NCBI RefSeq assembly: GCF_038561965.1
Contig: NZ_CP139348.1
Coordinates: forward strand, 3,348,001-3,412,000
Direction: 5' to 3'
Source of the DNA: Stutzerimonas stutzeri
Lineage (GTDB): Bacteria > Pseudomonadota > Gammaproteobacteria > Pseudomonadales > Pseudomonadaceae
Length of the DNA: 64,000 bases
Shown piece by piece: positions 8,740 to 17,016 of the stretch. How positions within the stretch are numbered: position 1 is the first letter of the stretch; every line of letters starts with the position of its first letter. A program made the translations under genes and the position numbers. The notes below the pieces were generated by a model, which saw nothing but the letters and a program-made list of their open reading frames with translations, was not told where the DNA came from and did not search any database.

Positions 8740-9435
8740 ATGAGCGATCCCGTACTGTTGATCACCGGCGCCTCGTCCGGCATCGGCGCGGCGACTGCAC
8801 GCTTGGCTGCGGCGGCCGGCTATCGGCTGGCGCTCGCCGCACGTTCCGAAACCAAGCTGCAGCACCTGGTCGATGAGATCGGGCCGCAGCGCGCACTCGC
8901 CATTCGCTGCGACGTAACCGATTACGCCGCGCAACAGGCCATGGTTCAGCGTGTACTGGATCGCTATGGCCAGCTCGACGCCGTTTACGCCAACGCTGGT
9001 ATCCCCGGCAGCGAGGGCGGCTTCAGCGCTGCCGATCCCGAAGTATGGAAAACCATGCTGCTGACCAACGTCTACGGCGTCGGGCTGACCCTGCGCTGCA
9101 GCCTGGCCGCGCTCAAGGCCAGTCGCGGCCATCTGCTGCTCACCGGCTCGGCGGCCGGGCGCTTCGTCATTCCCGGTTCGATGTACAGCGCCAGTAAATG
9201 GGCGGTGACCGGAATGGGCTTGAGCGTGCGCGAAGAACTGCGCGGCACGGGCGTGCGGGTCACGCTGATCGAACCGGGCATGGTCGACACGCCACTGTTC
9301 GACGAGCCGCCAGCCTATGCCCTGCAACCCGAAGACATCGGCCGCGCGGTGGTCTACGCGCTATCGCAGCCGGCACACGTCGACGTAAACGAAATCCTCA
9401 TTCGCCCAACACCGCCGGTCGACGCCGACATATAA
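8740..9435 (+). CDS. Short-chain dehydrogenase/reductase (SDR)
   Basis: The 231-residue protein is a classical SDR. It has the NAD(P)-binding TGASSGIG motif at about residues 8-15, the structural NAG motif (VYANAGIP), a catalytic Ser (LLTGSAAG) and the YxxxK pair (YSASKWA). GGAG lies 5 bases before ATG 8740. An Arg after the first strand (ALAARSETK) suggests NADP(H) preference, which is inference. The substrate is unknown. It follows a small unknown gene by 9 bases and converges with the DUF1264 gene downstream. Confidence 0.85.
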   Translation: MSDPVLLITGASSGIGAATARLAAAAGYRLALAARSETKLQHLVDEIGPQRALAIRCDVTDYAAQQAMVQRVLDRYGQLDAVYANAGIPGSEGGFSAADPEVWKTMLLTNVYGVGLTLRCSLAALKASRGHLLLTGSAAGRFVIPGSMYSASKWAVTGMGLSVREELRGTGVRVTLIEPGMVDTPLFDEPPAYALQPEDIGRAVVYALSQPAHVDVNEILIRPTPPVDADI

Positions 9436-9446
9436 CGGCACAGCTG

Positions 9447-10262
9447 TCAGCGTTCGTCGCTGCGCCGCTGCTGTTGCTGCAAGCGGCCGGATTCGATGAT
9501 TTCCGCCCGCCCGGCCGCATCGCCATGGCGGTGCTCACCGGCACCGCGCACCCGCTGCAGCTGGATTACCTCACCTTTCTCCCAGGCATTCGCCGCGGGA
9601 TCAACCTTGGGCTGCGGGATCGACTGACGGTTACGGCGGATTGCTTGGGTATCTACACCGAGCCGTTGATCACGGGCCTTTTCCAGCGCGGGGTCGAGCT
9701 GGCTGTCCGCGGTAAAGCCCATCATCAGCGCCGGAATGCCGTAGGGCAGGTCCTTGTCGCGGTCGGTATGCCAGGTGTGCCAGGTCTTGCCGTAGGTGCT
9801 GACCACCTGCTCCATCAGCTGCTTTTCCGCCACCTGCGGCAGGCCGGGCGCGACCAGCGTGCCGGACTTCACCTCGTAGTCGTGACTGTGCCAGAGCTGT
9901 TTCTCGTCCTCGGGCAGCGTTTCGAACAGGCGTGCGCTGATGATGTATTCAACGCCCATGAGCTTCGCATCGTGGCCGTTGCCGTCGTAGATGAGCGCCT
10001 GCATCACGTCTTCATTCAGCCGGGTGACGTAGTGATGCGCCTCCATCTGCCCGTCCATGTCGCCGTTGTAGAAGTGAAAGCCGTTGAGATAGGCGCTCAC
10101 CGCATCCAGCGGAGCCTTGCCTTGCAACAGCTTGGCACCGGCCTCCAGCGTGCGCGTTTCGGCGCTTTTCGGTGCCCCGGCCGCCTCGGTATAGGACGCG
10201 GTGTTGTGCTGTCCGCAGGCAGCCAGCAGCGCCGCGGAACTCAGGAATACTAACTTTCGCAT
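9447..10262 (-). CDS. DUF1264 family lipoprotein
   Basis: The 271-residue product begins MRKLVFLSSAALLAACG with a lipobox (LAAC, Cys16). The mature protein matches the DUF1264 family, related to plant oil-body-associated proteins, as judged by NGFHFYNGDMDGQMEAHHY, a Trp/His-rich HTWHTDRDKD stretch and LPYGIPALMMGFTAD. The molecular function is not established. A longer in-frame extension to 10451 would run into the divergent egtB leader; the signal peptide at 10262 fixes the start. It is divergent from egtB with about 150 bases between, so the two could share control signals. Confidence 0.75.
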   Translation of the reverse strand: MRKLVFLSSAALLAACGQHNTASYTEAAGAPKSAETRTLEAGAKLLQGKAPLDAVSAYLNGFHFYNGDMDGQMEAHHYVTRLNEDVMQALIYDGNGHDAKLMGVEYIISARLFETLPEDEKQLWHSHDYEVKSGTLVAPGLPQVAEKQLMEQVVSTYGKTWHTWHTDRDKDLPYGIPALMMGFTADSQLDPALEKARDQRLGVDTQAIRRNRQSIPQPKVDPAANAWEKGEVIQLQRVRGAGEHRHGDAAGRAEIIESGRLQQQQRRSDER

Positions 10263-10411
10263 GTCTCGACCCCCTGCTTTGCTCATACACAGTGACCAGG
10301 ACGCGGCCGGTTCTTCTGCAACGTTGCCGGGCCGGTCGGCAGAAACTTTTGCCCGGCGTACCGGGTCGCTATGGGAGGCCGTTTCGGTCGTCAAACCGTA
10401 GGGGGACAGCC

Positions 10412-11707
10412 ATGGGCAACCTGGCAGAGCAGCCACATCCGCACCCGGCATTGGCAGAGCTCGATCTGTTGCTGCAGCGCTACCGACAGGTTCGCGCCAC
10501 CAGCGAGGCGATCTGCACGCCGCTGCAGGTCGAGGATTACGTTATCCAGAGCACACCCGAAGTCAGTCCGCCAAAATGGCATTTGGCTCATGTCAGCTGG
10601 TTCTTCGAGACCTTTCTGCTGCTGCCTTATCTGCCCGGCTACCGGCGCCTGAACGACGCTTACGACTACCTGTTCAACTCCTATTACCAGACCCATGGCC
10701 TGCCCTTTCCGCGAACGCAGCGCGGCGTGCTGTCACGACCCGGCGTGGAGGAAATCTATCGCTACCGTCGACACGTCGATCAGGCGATGGGCGAGCTACT
10801 GGCCAACGCGCCTCGTGGGCAGGCCGCCGAAATCGTCCGCCGCGTCGGGCTGGGCCTGCAGCACGAGCAGCAGCACCAGGAACTGCTGCTGATGGACATC
10901 AAGCACATCCTGGCGCAGAACCCGCTGCATCCGGTGTATCGCCACGATCTTGCCAAGCCGCAGCCAAGCGGCCCGGAGCGCCCACGCTGGCACGAATTTA
11001 CCGGTGGCGTGCAGCACATCGGGCATGCCGGCAATGACTTCGCCTTCGATTGCGAAACCCCGCGGCATCGCCAGTTCGTCGAGGATTTCCAGCTCGCCGA
11101 ACGCCTGGTGAGCAATCGCGAGTACCTATCGTTCATCACCGACGGCGGTTACGCCCGTCCGGAACTGTGGCTGTCGGATGGTTGGGATCTGATCCAGCAG
11201 GCCGGCTGGAACGCACCGCTGTACTGGCTACGCGAAGATGCCAGCTGGCACGAAATGACCCTCGGCGGCCTGCGTCCGCTAGACCTGGAAGCGCCGGTCT
11301 GCCACATCAGCTACTACGAGGCCGACGCCTACGCACGCTGGGCCGGTGCGCGGCTGCCAAGCGAAGCGGAGTGGGAAGTCGCAGCGGCCGATCAACCGTT
11401 GCGTGGCAACCTTCTGGAGAGCGATCACCTGCAGCCGGTCGCTGCATTGCCGGGTCACGACGGCCCCAGGCAATTATTTGGCGATGTCTGGGAGTGGACC
11501 GCCAGCGCTTACCTGCCTTACCCGGGTTTTCGCCCGCTGGAGGGCAGCCTCGGCGAGTACAACGGCAAGTTCATGTCCGGCCAGATGGTTTTGCGCGGAG
11601 GCTGCTGCGCCACGCCTGAATCCCACCTACGGGTCACCTATCGCAATTTCTTCCAGCCGGCGATGCGCTGGCAGTTCGCCGGGCTGCGCCTGGCCAGAGG
11701 GCTTTGA
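10412..11707 (+). CDS. egtB: EgtB, ergothioneine-type iron sulfoxide synthase
   Basis: The 431-residue protein has an N-terminal DinB-like domain and a C-terminal formylglycine-generating-enzyme/sulfatase-modifying domain, the layout of EgtB. EgtB uses non-haem iron and oxygen to join trimethylhistidine (hercynine) to cysteine or gamma-glutamylcysteine. The iron ligands are visible as WHLAHVSWFFE (first His) and QHEQQHQELL (two His). The C-terminal part ends FAGLRLARGL as is usual. GGGGGA lies before ATG 10412. It stops 2 bases before egtD. No egtA, egtC or EgtE-type lyase gene is nearby. Confidence 0.9.
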   Translation: MGNLAEQPHPHPALAELDLLLQRYRQVRATSEAICTPLQVEDYVIQSTPEVSPPKWHLAHVSWFFETFLLLPYLPGYRRLNDAYDYLFNSYYQTHGLPFPRTQRGVLSRPGVEEIYRYRRHVDQAMGELLANAPRGQAAEIVRRVGLGLQHEQQHQELLLMDIKHILAQNPLHPVYRHDLAKPQPSGPERPRWHEFTGGVQHIGHAGNDFAFDCETPRHRQFVEDFQLAERLVSNREYLSFITDGGYARPELWLSDGWDLIQQAGWNAPLYWLREDASWHEMTLGGLRPLDLEAPVCHISYYEADAYARWAGARLPSEAEWEVAAADQPLRGNLLESDHLQPVAALPGHDGPRQLFGDVWEWTASAYLPYPGFRPLEGSLGEYNGKFMSGQMVLRGGCCATPESHLRVTYRNFFQPAMRWQFAGLRLARGL

Positions 11708-11709
11708 AC

Positions 11710-12672
11710 ATGGCGCTGGCAATTCATTTTCACGATCAGCTGCAACAACCACACGACGCCTCGCTGCGCGACGAAACCCTTGCCGGTTTCGCCGCCAGCC
11801 CGAAATGGGCGTCACCGAAATTTTTCTATGATCGCCGTGGTTCCGAGCTGTTCGAGCAGATCTGCCGGCAGCCGGAGTACTACATCACCCGCACCGAGGA
11901 GCAGATACTCGCCGATGCGGCGAACGACATCCTCGATATCGCCGGGCCGCACAGCGACCTGATCGAGCTGGGTAGCGGCGCCAGCCGCAAGGTGCGCCTG
12001 CTGCTCGAGGCACTGCACCCGACCAGCTATCTGGGCATCGATATTTCCGAGGACTTCCTGCTCAGCAGCACCCAGCGTCTGGCCGCGGACTACCCGTGGC
12101 TGGAGGTGCATGCGGCCTGCACCGACTTTTCCCACGAGCTGAACCTGCCGGATGACTTCACCAGCGAGCATCCGCTGATGTTCTTTCCCGGCTCCAGTAT
12201 CGGCAACTTCACCCCGAGCGAGGCCGCGGCCTTCCTGCAGCGCCTGCACGATGTGCTGCCGGCCGGTGGCGGCCTGGTGATCGGCGTCGACCTGGTCAAG
12301 GATCGCGCAGTGCTGGAGGCGGCCTACAACGACCGTGCCCATGTCACCGCCGCGTTCAACCTCAACCTGTTGCAGCGCATCCGCAACGAGCTGGACAGCG
12401 ATATCGACCCGTCACGTTTCGTCCACCAGGCCTTCTACAACGAGGCCGAATCACGCATCGAGATGCACCTGATCAGCCCCGGCGCGCAGGACGTGACCAT
12501 CGAAGGACGACGCTTTCACTTCGATGCCGGAGAAAGCCTGCACACCGAGAACTCCTACAAATACACGCTCGAATCCTTCGCCGCATTGGCGAGCGCCTCT
12601 GGCTTCGACTGCCGGGGGCAGTGGACCGACCCGCGCGGATTGTTCAGCGTTAACTACCTCGAGCGACGTTGA
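11710..12672 (+). CDS. egtD: EgtD, L-histidine N-alpha-methyltransferase
   Basis: The 320-residue protein is a SAM-dependent methyltransferase of the DUF2260/EgtD family. It trimethylates the alpha-amino group of histidine to give hercynine, the substrate for EgtB. The SAM-binding ELGSGASRKVRLL motif lies near residue 85, followed by YLGIDIS and a family-typical FPGSSIGNF. Its ATG is 2 bases after the egtB stop, so translation is probably coupled. The subtilase gene starts 4 bases after its stop, making a three-gene unit. Confidence 0.92.
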   Translation: MALAIHFHDQLQQPHDASLRDETLAGFAASPKWASPKFFYDRRGSELFEQICRQPEYYITRTEEQILADAANDILDIAGPHSDLIELGSGASRKVRLLLEALHPTSYLGIDISEDFLLSSTQRLAADYPWLEVHAACTDFSHELNLPDDFTSEHPLMFFPGSSIGNFTPSEAAAFLQRLHDVLPAGGGLVIGVDLVKDRAVLEAAYNDRAHVTAAFNLNLLQRIRNELDSDIDPSRFVHQAFYNEAESRIEMHLISPGAQDVTIEGRRFHFDAGESLHTENSYKYTLESFAALASASGFDCRGQWTDPRGLFSVNYLERR

Positions 12673-12676
12673 TCCC

Positions 12677-14452
12677 ATGGCAGTACGATCTTTCACCTTG
12701 ACTATCTTTGGCCTGGGGCTGTTAAGCGCCCTCACTTCTCTCCCCGCAGCGGCTGACGAGGCAATGCGCATCACCCAGCTCAAGCGCTGCGGCGACCTCT
12801 TCTCCGAAGATTCACTGAGCTGGTGCCTGCACGCCAAAGGCTTGCCCCGCTCAGAGCTGCAGCTGTATCTGGACGGCAAGCAGCTAAGCGCCGACAAGCT
12901 TCAGCGTGACGGCGATCAGCTGCGCCTGACCCTCGCACCGGACGCGGTTCGCAGCGGTCCGCTGTGGCTGGAACATCAGGGCAAACGGAGCAATCCGGTC
13001 TGGCTGTCGGCCGGACGCAGCCAGGTACTCGCCGCTACGCCCGATGAAGTGGCGCGCAACATGGACGACCTGACCACCTACGTCGACCTGGTCAGCCTGA
13101 TCATCGAGGAGGACCATGAGGGGCTTGAGAAGGCGCGACAGCTCGCCGAGAAATACGGTGCCAAGGTGGTCGGCGCCATTCCTCCGCTGAACACCTACCA
13201 GCTGCGACTGGCGGTAAAGAACCTGACCGAACGCGACGCCATGGTGCTACGCCTGGGCAGCGAGGTCGGCGTGGATGCCGTGGTGATCGAGGAGTCTGCA
13301 GCCGAGAACGAGCAGGAGCCCCGCAAGACGCCGGAGCAAAAGCGTCCGCAGAACCGCGAATGGGCCGCAAACCGTTTTCTCGATGCCGTGAACTACTACC
13401 GCGAACGCATCCCCGCCGGCCAGCGCACCGGCGAAAAACAGCCGGTGCGTATCGGCATCATCGAACGTGCGGTCGACTTCGACGCGCCGCATTTCGCCGA
13501 ATACCTGCAACCCTGCCATCCGAGTCAGCAACGCACCTGCCTCTATGCCCGTGACGCCGACAAACCCGACAACCACGGCAGCAGCGTCGCCGGCATTCTC
13601 GCCGCGCACGCCAGTGATGCCCGCGACCAGGGCTTTCTCAGCGCGCTCGATGGCACCGGACCGGGCTTCGAGGTAATCGTCGAGCGCAACTCGGACGCCG
13701 GCATCACGGCCAACATTGCGGCCTCGGTGAATCTGGTCGAGGACGGCGCGCGCATCCTCAACTGGAGCTGGGGCATTCATCGCATCGGCACCGTGGACGT
13801 GGAAGGCGAACCGGTGGATTCGCTGCTGCGCTCGGGGATCGCCATGAGCGGCTACGAGGAGCTGCTCGAAGAGTTCTTTCTCTGGCTGCGCCGCGAGCAT
13901 CCGGACGTGCTGGTGATCAACTCCGCCGGTAACGGCTCGGCGCATTCCGGGCGCGACGACTACCGACTGCCCTCCTCGTTCATCACCGATCAGTTGCTGG
14001 TGGTCGGTGGCCACGAGCGCAACGACCAGAAAAAGGTCTCGGTGGAACACCCCGACTACGTGCGCAAGCGCAAATCGTCGAATGTCGACATGCGCGTGGA
14101 TATAACAGCCGCAGCCTGCACCCGCGCTGCCACGCTCGATCCCGAACAGCGCGGCGACGTGCATTGCGGCACCTCCTACGCCACGCCGCTGGTCGCCGGT
14201 GCGGTGGGTGCGATGCTTTCAGTAAACCCTGAGCTGGAGCCGGATCAGGTGCGCGAACTGCTGCGCCGCAGTGCCATGACCATCGGCCGTGAGTCGGACT
14301 TCGAACCAGCCGAGGCGGATGACCTTACGGCACCGATCCTGCCATCCGAACGTGGCTACCGGCTGGACGACAACGACGTTGGCCGCTCGGCGCGGCTGGA
14401 CATGCGCAAGGCGCTGGAACTGACCGTCAAGAGCCTGGAAAACACGCGCTAA
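12677..14452 (+). CDS. Exported S8 (subtilisin-like) serine peptidase with Glu replacing the catalytic Asp
   Basis: The 591-residue protein has a signal peptide (about 1-27, ending LPAAAD), a probable I9-like prodomain (about 130-210) and an S8 domain. His300 (DNHGSSVAGI), the oxyanion Asn419 (NSAGN) and Ser500 (GTSYATPLVAG) are in place. At the position of the catalytic Asp, normally in a V-I-D-T/S-G context, the sequence reads GIIERAVDFD, so Glu263 replaces Asp and the following T-G is R-A. Activity may be altered or lost. The gene begins 4 bases after egtD and shares its direction, so it is probably co-expressed with the ergothioneine genes. The substrate is unknown. Confidence 0.82.
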   Translation: MAVRSFTLTIFGLGLLSALTSLPAAADEAMRITQLKRCGDLFSEDSLSWCLHAKGLPRSELQLYLDGKQLSADKLQRDGDQLRLTLAPDAVRSGPLWLEHQGKRSNPVWLSAGRSQVLAATPDEVARNMDDLTTYVDLVSLIIEEDHEGLEKARQLAEKYGAKVVGAIPPLNTYQLRLAVKNLTERDAMVLRLGSEVGVDAVVIEESAAENEQEPRKTPEQKRPQNREWAANRFLDAVNYYRERIPAGQRTGEKQPVRIGIIERAVDFDAPHFAEYLQPCHPSQQRTCLYARDADKPDNHGSSVAGILAAHASDARDQGFLSALDGTGPGFEVIVERNSDAGITANIAASVNLVEDGARILNWSWGIHRIGTVDVEGEPVDSLLRSGIAMSGYEELLEEFFLWLRREHPDVLVINSAGNGSAHSGRDDYRLPSSFITDQLLVVGGHERNDQKKVSVEHPDYVRKRKSSNVDMRVDITAAACTRAATLDPEQRGDVHCGTSYATPLVAGAVGAMLSVNPELEPDQVRELLRRSAMTIGRESDFEPAEADDLTAPILPSERGYRLDDNDVGRSARLDMRKALELTVKSLENTR

Positions 14453-14458
14453 GGCGGG

Positions 14459-14932
14459 TCACTCCATATCGCCGCACAGCTCGGCGGCGCGCAGCAAGGC
14501 GGCGGTCAGGGCGTGACGCTCCCACTGCGGCAGCTCGGCGAAACGCGCGCGGAATTCTGGCGCTAGCAGCGCCGGTGCCTGCTGCAGCAAGGCCCGGCCG
14601 CTGTCGCTGAGCAGCAGCCACTGGCGCCGGCGGTCCTGGTCATCGCGCTGACGCTGCAGCAACCCGCGCTCAGCCAACCGATCGATCTGCCCGGACAGCG
14701 TGGCGGCGGTGAGGCTAACCCGCCTGCTAAGTGCGCTCGCCGTGAGCTGCCCTTCGCTCGCCAACACCTGCAGGATCATCAACTGTACCGGGCTGAGCCC
14801 GCCGTAACGCGCCAGCCGTTTGGCATGCACTTCGGCGTCCTGCTGCAGCCTGCGCATGGCTTGGAACAGCGGCATTTCGAACGCCTCCAGCTCCGCAGTA
14901 TTGCTTTCGCTTGAAACTGTTTCATCAGCCAT
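14459..14932 (-). CDS. MarR-family regulator of the NAGGN cluster
   Basis: The 157-residue protein has a MarR winged helix: LSPVQLMILQVLASEG, then helix-turn-helix LTASALSRRVSLTAATLSG and the wing with DDQDRRR. ATG 14932 is chosen because AAAGG sits at the right distance; an upstream in-frame ATG at 14953 has no such site. It is divergent from the NAGGN synthesis genes with an operator-like palindrome between, the arrangement seen in P. aeruginosa (PA3458 region). It probably represses itself and the NAGGN operon until a signal, perhaps osmotic, releases it. The ligand is unknown. Confidence 0.85.
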   Translation of the reverse strand: MADETVSSESNTAELEAFEMPLFQAMRRLQQDAEVHAKRLARYGGLSPVQLMILQVLASEGQLTASALSRRVSLTAATLSGQIDRLAERGLLQRQRDDQDRRRQWLLLSDSGRALLQQAPALLAPEFRARFAELPQWERHALTAALLRAAELCGDME

Positions 14933-14958
14933 AACCGAACCTTTAGCTGGCAACTAAC

Positions 14959-14994
14959 TTTGACATCAAAGCATTTATTTGTTTTGGTGTAAAA
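14959..14994. promoter_or_regulatory. Palindromic operator candidate between marR and the NAGGN genes
   Basis: TTTGACATCAAA at 14959-14970 and TTTGGTGTAAAA at 14983-14994 form an inverted repeat matching at 10 of 12 positions with a 12-base A/T-rich spacer. A TTGACA hexamer (14960-14965) lies in the left arm and could be a -35. The position between divergent genes and the size of the palindrome suit a MarR dimer. Confidence 0.6.
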
Positions 14995-15107
14995 AGATGG
15001 CTGACCCGATCCAGGCTGTATCAGCGCCGCTGCGCTGGTCTGAAAAGCTGAACTTCGCCCGTGACGGGTCAGTCACACTCCCCAACGGCTAAACCGGTAA
15101 GGATCTT

Positions 15108-16880
15108 ATGTGTGGCATAGCTGGAGAACTTCGTTTCGATAACCGCCCGGCCGACCTGGCAGCGGTTGAACGCATCACCCAACACCTGACTGCGCGCGGC
15201 CCCGATGCGTGCGGTTTCCATAGCCAAGGGCCCCTCGCCCTGGGCCATCGGCGCCTGAAGATCATGGATCTGTGCGAGGCCTCCGGCCAGCCGATGATCG
15301 ACTCGGCGCTCGGCCTGTCGATGGTCTTCAACGGCGCCATCTACAACTACCCCGAACTGCGCGCAGAGCTGGAAGGCCTGGGCTATCGCTTCTTCTCCGA
15401 AGGCGATACCGAAGTGCTGCTCAAGGGCTTCCACGCCTGGGGCGAAGCGCTGCTGCCGCGCCTCAACGGCATGTTCGCCTTCGCCATCTGGGAACGCGAC
15501 AGCCAGCAGCTGTTCATCGCCCGCGACCGCCTCGGCGTCAAGCCGCTGTACCTGTCACGCACCGACCAGCGCCTGCGCTTCGCCTCGTCGCTGCCGGCAC
15601 TGCTCAAGGGTGGTGATATCGCCGGCGTATTGAACCCGGTGGCGCTGAATCACTACATGAGTTTCCACGCCGTGGTTCCGGCGCCGGACACGCTGATTGC
15701 CGGCATCGAGAAATTACCGCCGGCCAGTTGGATGCGCGTCGACGCCAACGGTGCGACCACCACCCAACGCTGGTGGGAGCTGGAATTCGGCGCCCGTGAA
15801 GAGGAGCGCAACTACACGTTCGAAGACTGGAAGCAGCGCACCCTGGACACCATGCGCGAGGCCGTGGCGATTCGTCAGCGTGCCGCGGTGGATGTTGGCG
15901 TGCTGCTCTCTGGCGGCGTCGACTCCAGCCTGCTGGTCGGCCTGCTGCGCGAAGCCGGCGTGGCGGAAAACCTGCTGACCTTCTCCATTGGGTTCGAAGA
16001 TGCCGGCGGCGAGCGCGGCGACGAGTTCAAGTACTCGGACCTGATCGCCAAGCACTACAACACGCGCCATCACCAGCTGCGCATTCAGGAAAAGGAAATC
16101 CTCGAGCAGTTGCCAGCCGCCCTCCAGGCGATGAGCGAGCCGATGGTCAGCCACGACTGCATCGCCTTCTACCTGCTCTCGCGGGAAGTGGCCAAGCACT
16201 GCAAGGTGGTGCAGAGCGGCCAGGGCGCCGACGAACTGTTCGCCGGCTACCACTGGTACCCGCTGGTGGATGGCGCCGAAGACCCGGTGGCGGCCTACCT
16301 CGCTGCGTTCCGCGACCGCACTTACGAGGAATACGCCGAGACCGTGCAGCAACAATGGGTCAAGGGCGACTTCTCCGGCGACTTCGTTCGCCAGCACTTC
16401 GCCCAGCCGGGCGCCGATGCGGCGGTAGACAAGGCGCTGCGCATCGACAGTACGGTGATGCTGGTCGATGACCCGGTCAAGCGCGTGGACAACATGACCA
16501 TGGCCTGGGGCCTGGAGGCACGCACGCCGTTTCTCGACTATCGCGTGGCAGAGCTGTCAGCGCGCATACCGGCCAAGTTCAAGCTGCCGGAGGGCGGCAA
16601 GTACGTGCTCAAGGAGGCTGCACGCCAGGTGATTCCTGCCGAGGTGATCGACCGGCCGAAAGGCTATTTCCCGGTGCCGGGGCTCAAGCATCTCCAGGGC
16701 GCCACGCTCAATTGGGTGCGCGAGATGTTGCTCGATCCCAGCCAGGAGCGCGGGCTGTACAACCCGCAGGCGCTGGAGAAGCTGCTCGCCGATCCGGATG
16801 GCCAGCTGACTCCGCTGCGCGGTTCAAAACTCTGGCAGCTGGCGGCGGTCAACCTATGGTTGAGCGAACAAGGCCTTTAG
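15108..16880 (+). CDS. N-acetylglutaminylglutamine amidotransferase (asparagine synthase-like)
   Basis: The 590-residue protein is a class II glutamine amidotransferase joined to an asparagine synthetase-type domain. Cys2 (MCGIAG) is the expected N-terminal nucleophile after Met removal. The ATP pyrophosphatase loop is SGGVDSSLL at about residue 267. In this gene context it is the amidotransferase (TIGR03104-type) that forms the C-terminal amide of N-acetylglutaminylglutamine amide, a dipeptide osmolyte. AAGGA is 5 bases before ATG 15108. It is first in the operon and followed by the synthetase after 136 bases. Generic AsnB is the alternative, but the neighbours argue strongly for NAGGN. Confidence 0.9.
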   Translation: MCGIAGELRFDNRPADLAAVERITQHLTARGPDACGFHSQGPLALGHRRLKIMDLCEASGQPMIDSALGLSMVFNGAIYNYPELRAELEGLGYRFFSEGDTEVLLKGFHAWGEALLPRLNGMFAFAIWERDSQQLFIARDRLGVKPLYLSRTDQRLRFASSLPALLKGGDIAGVLNPVALNHYMSFHAVVPAPDTLIAGIEKLPPASWMRVDANGATTTQRWWELEFGAREEERNYTFEDWKQRTLDTMREAVAIRQRAAVDVGVLLSGGVDSSLLVGLLREAGVAENLLTFSIGFEDAGGERGDEFKYSDLIAKHYNTRHHQLRIQEKEILEQLPAALQAMSEPMVSHDCIAFYLLSREVAKHCKVVQSGQGADELFAGYHWYPLVDGAEDPVAAYLAAFRDRTYEEYAETVQQQWVKGDFSGDFVRQHFAQPGADAAVDKALRIDSTVMLVDDPVKRVDNMTMAWGLEARTPFLDYRVAELSARIPAKFKLPEGGKYVLKEAARQVIPAEVIDRPKGYFPVPGLKHLQGATLNWVREMLLDPSQERGLYNPQALEKLLADPDGQLTPLRGSKLWQLAAVNLWLSEQGL

Positions 16881-17016
16881 GGGCAGTCGATGAAGTCGCC
16901 AGACCGCGACGGCCCCGATAACCCGCTCACGAACGGCTGCGGTTGCCACGCGCCACGGGGGCAACCACTTGCCCCACCGCGCGCCGGTTCGTGACTTAGC
17001 ATCAAAGGAACGCACC

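Noticed and set aside
13247..14164. A 305-codon minus-strand frame opposite the subtilase
   Set aside because: The subtilase strand has signal peptide, prodomain and active-site motifs; the reverse frame has none.
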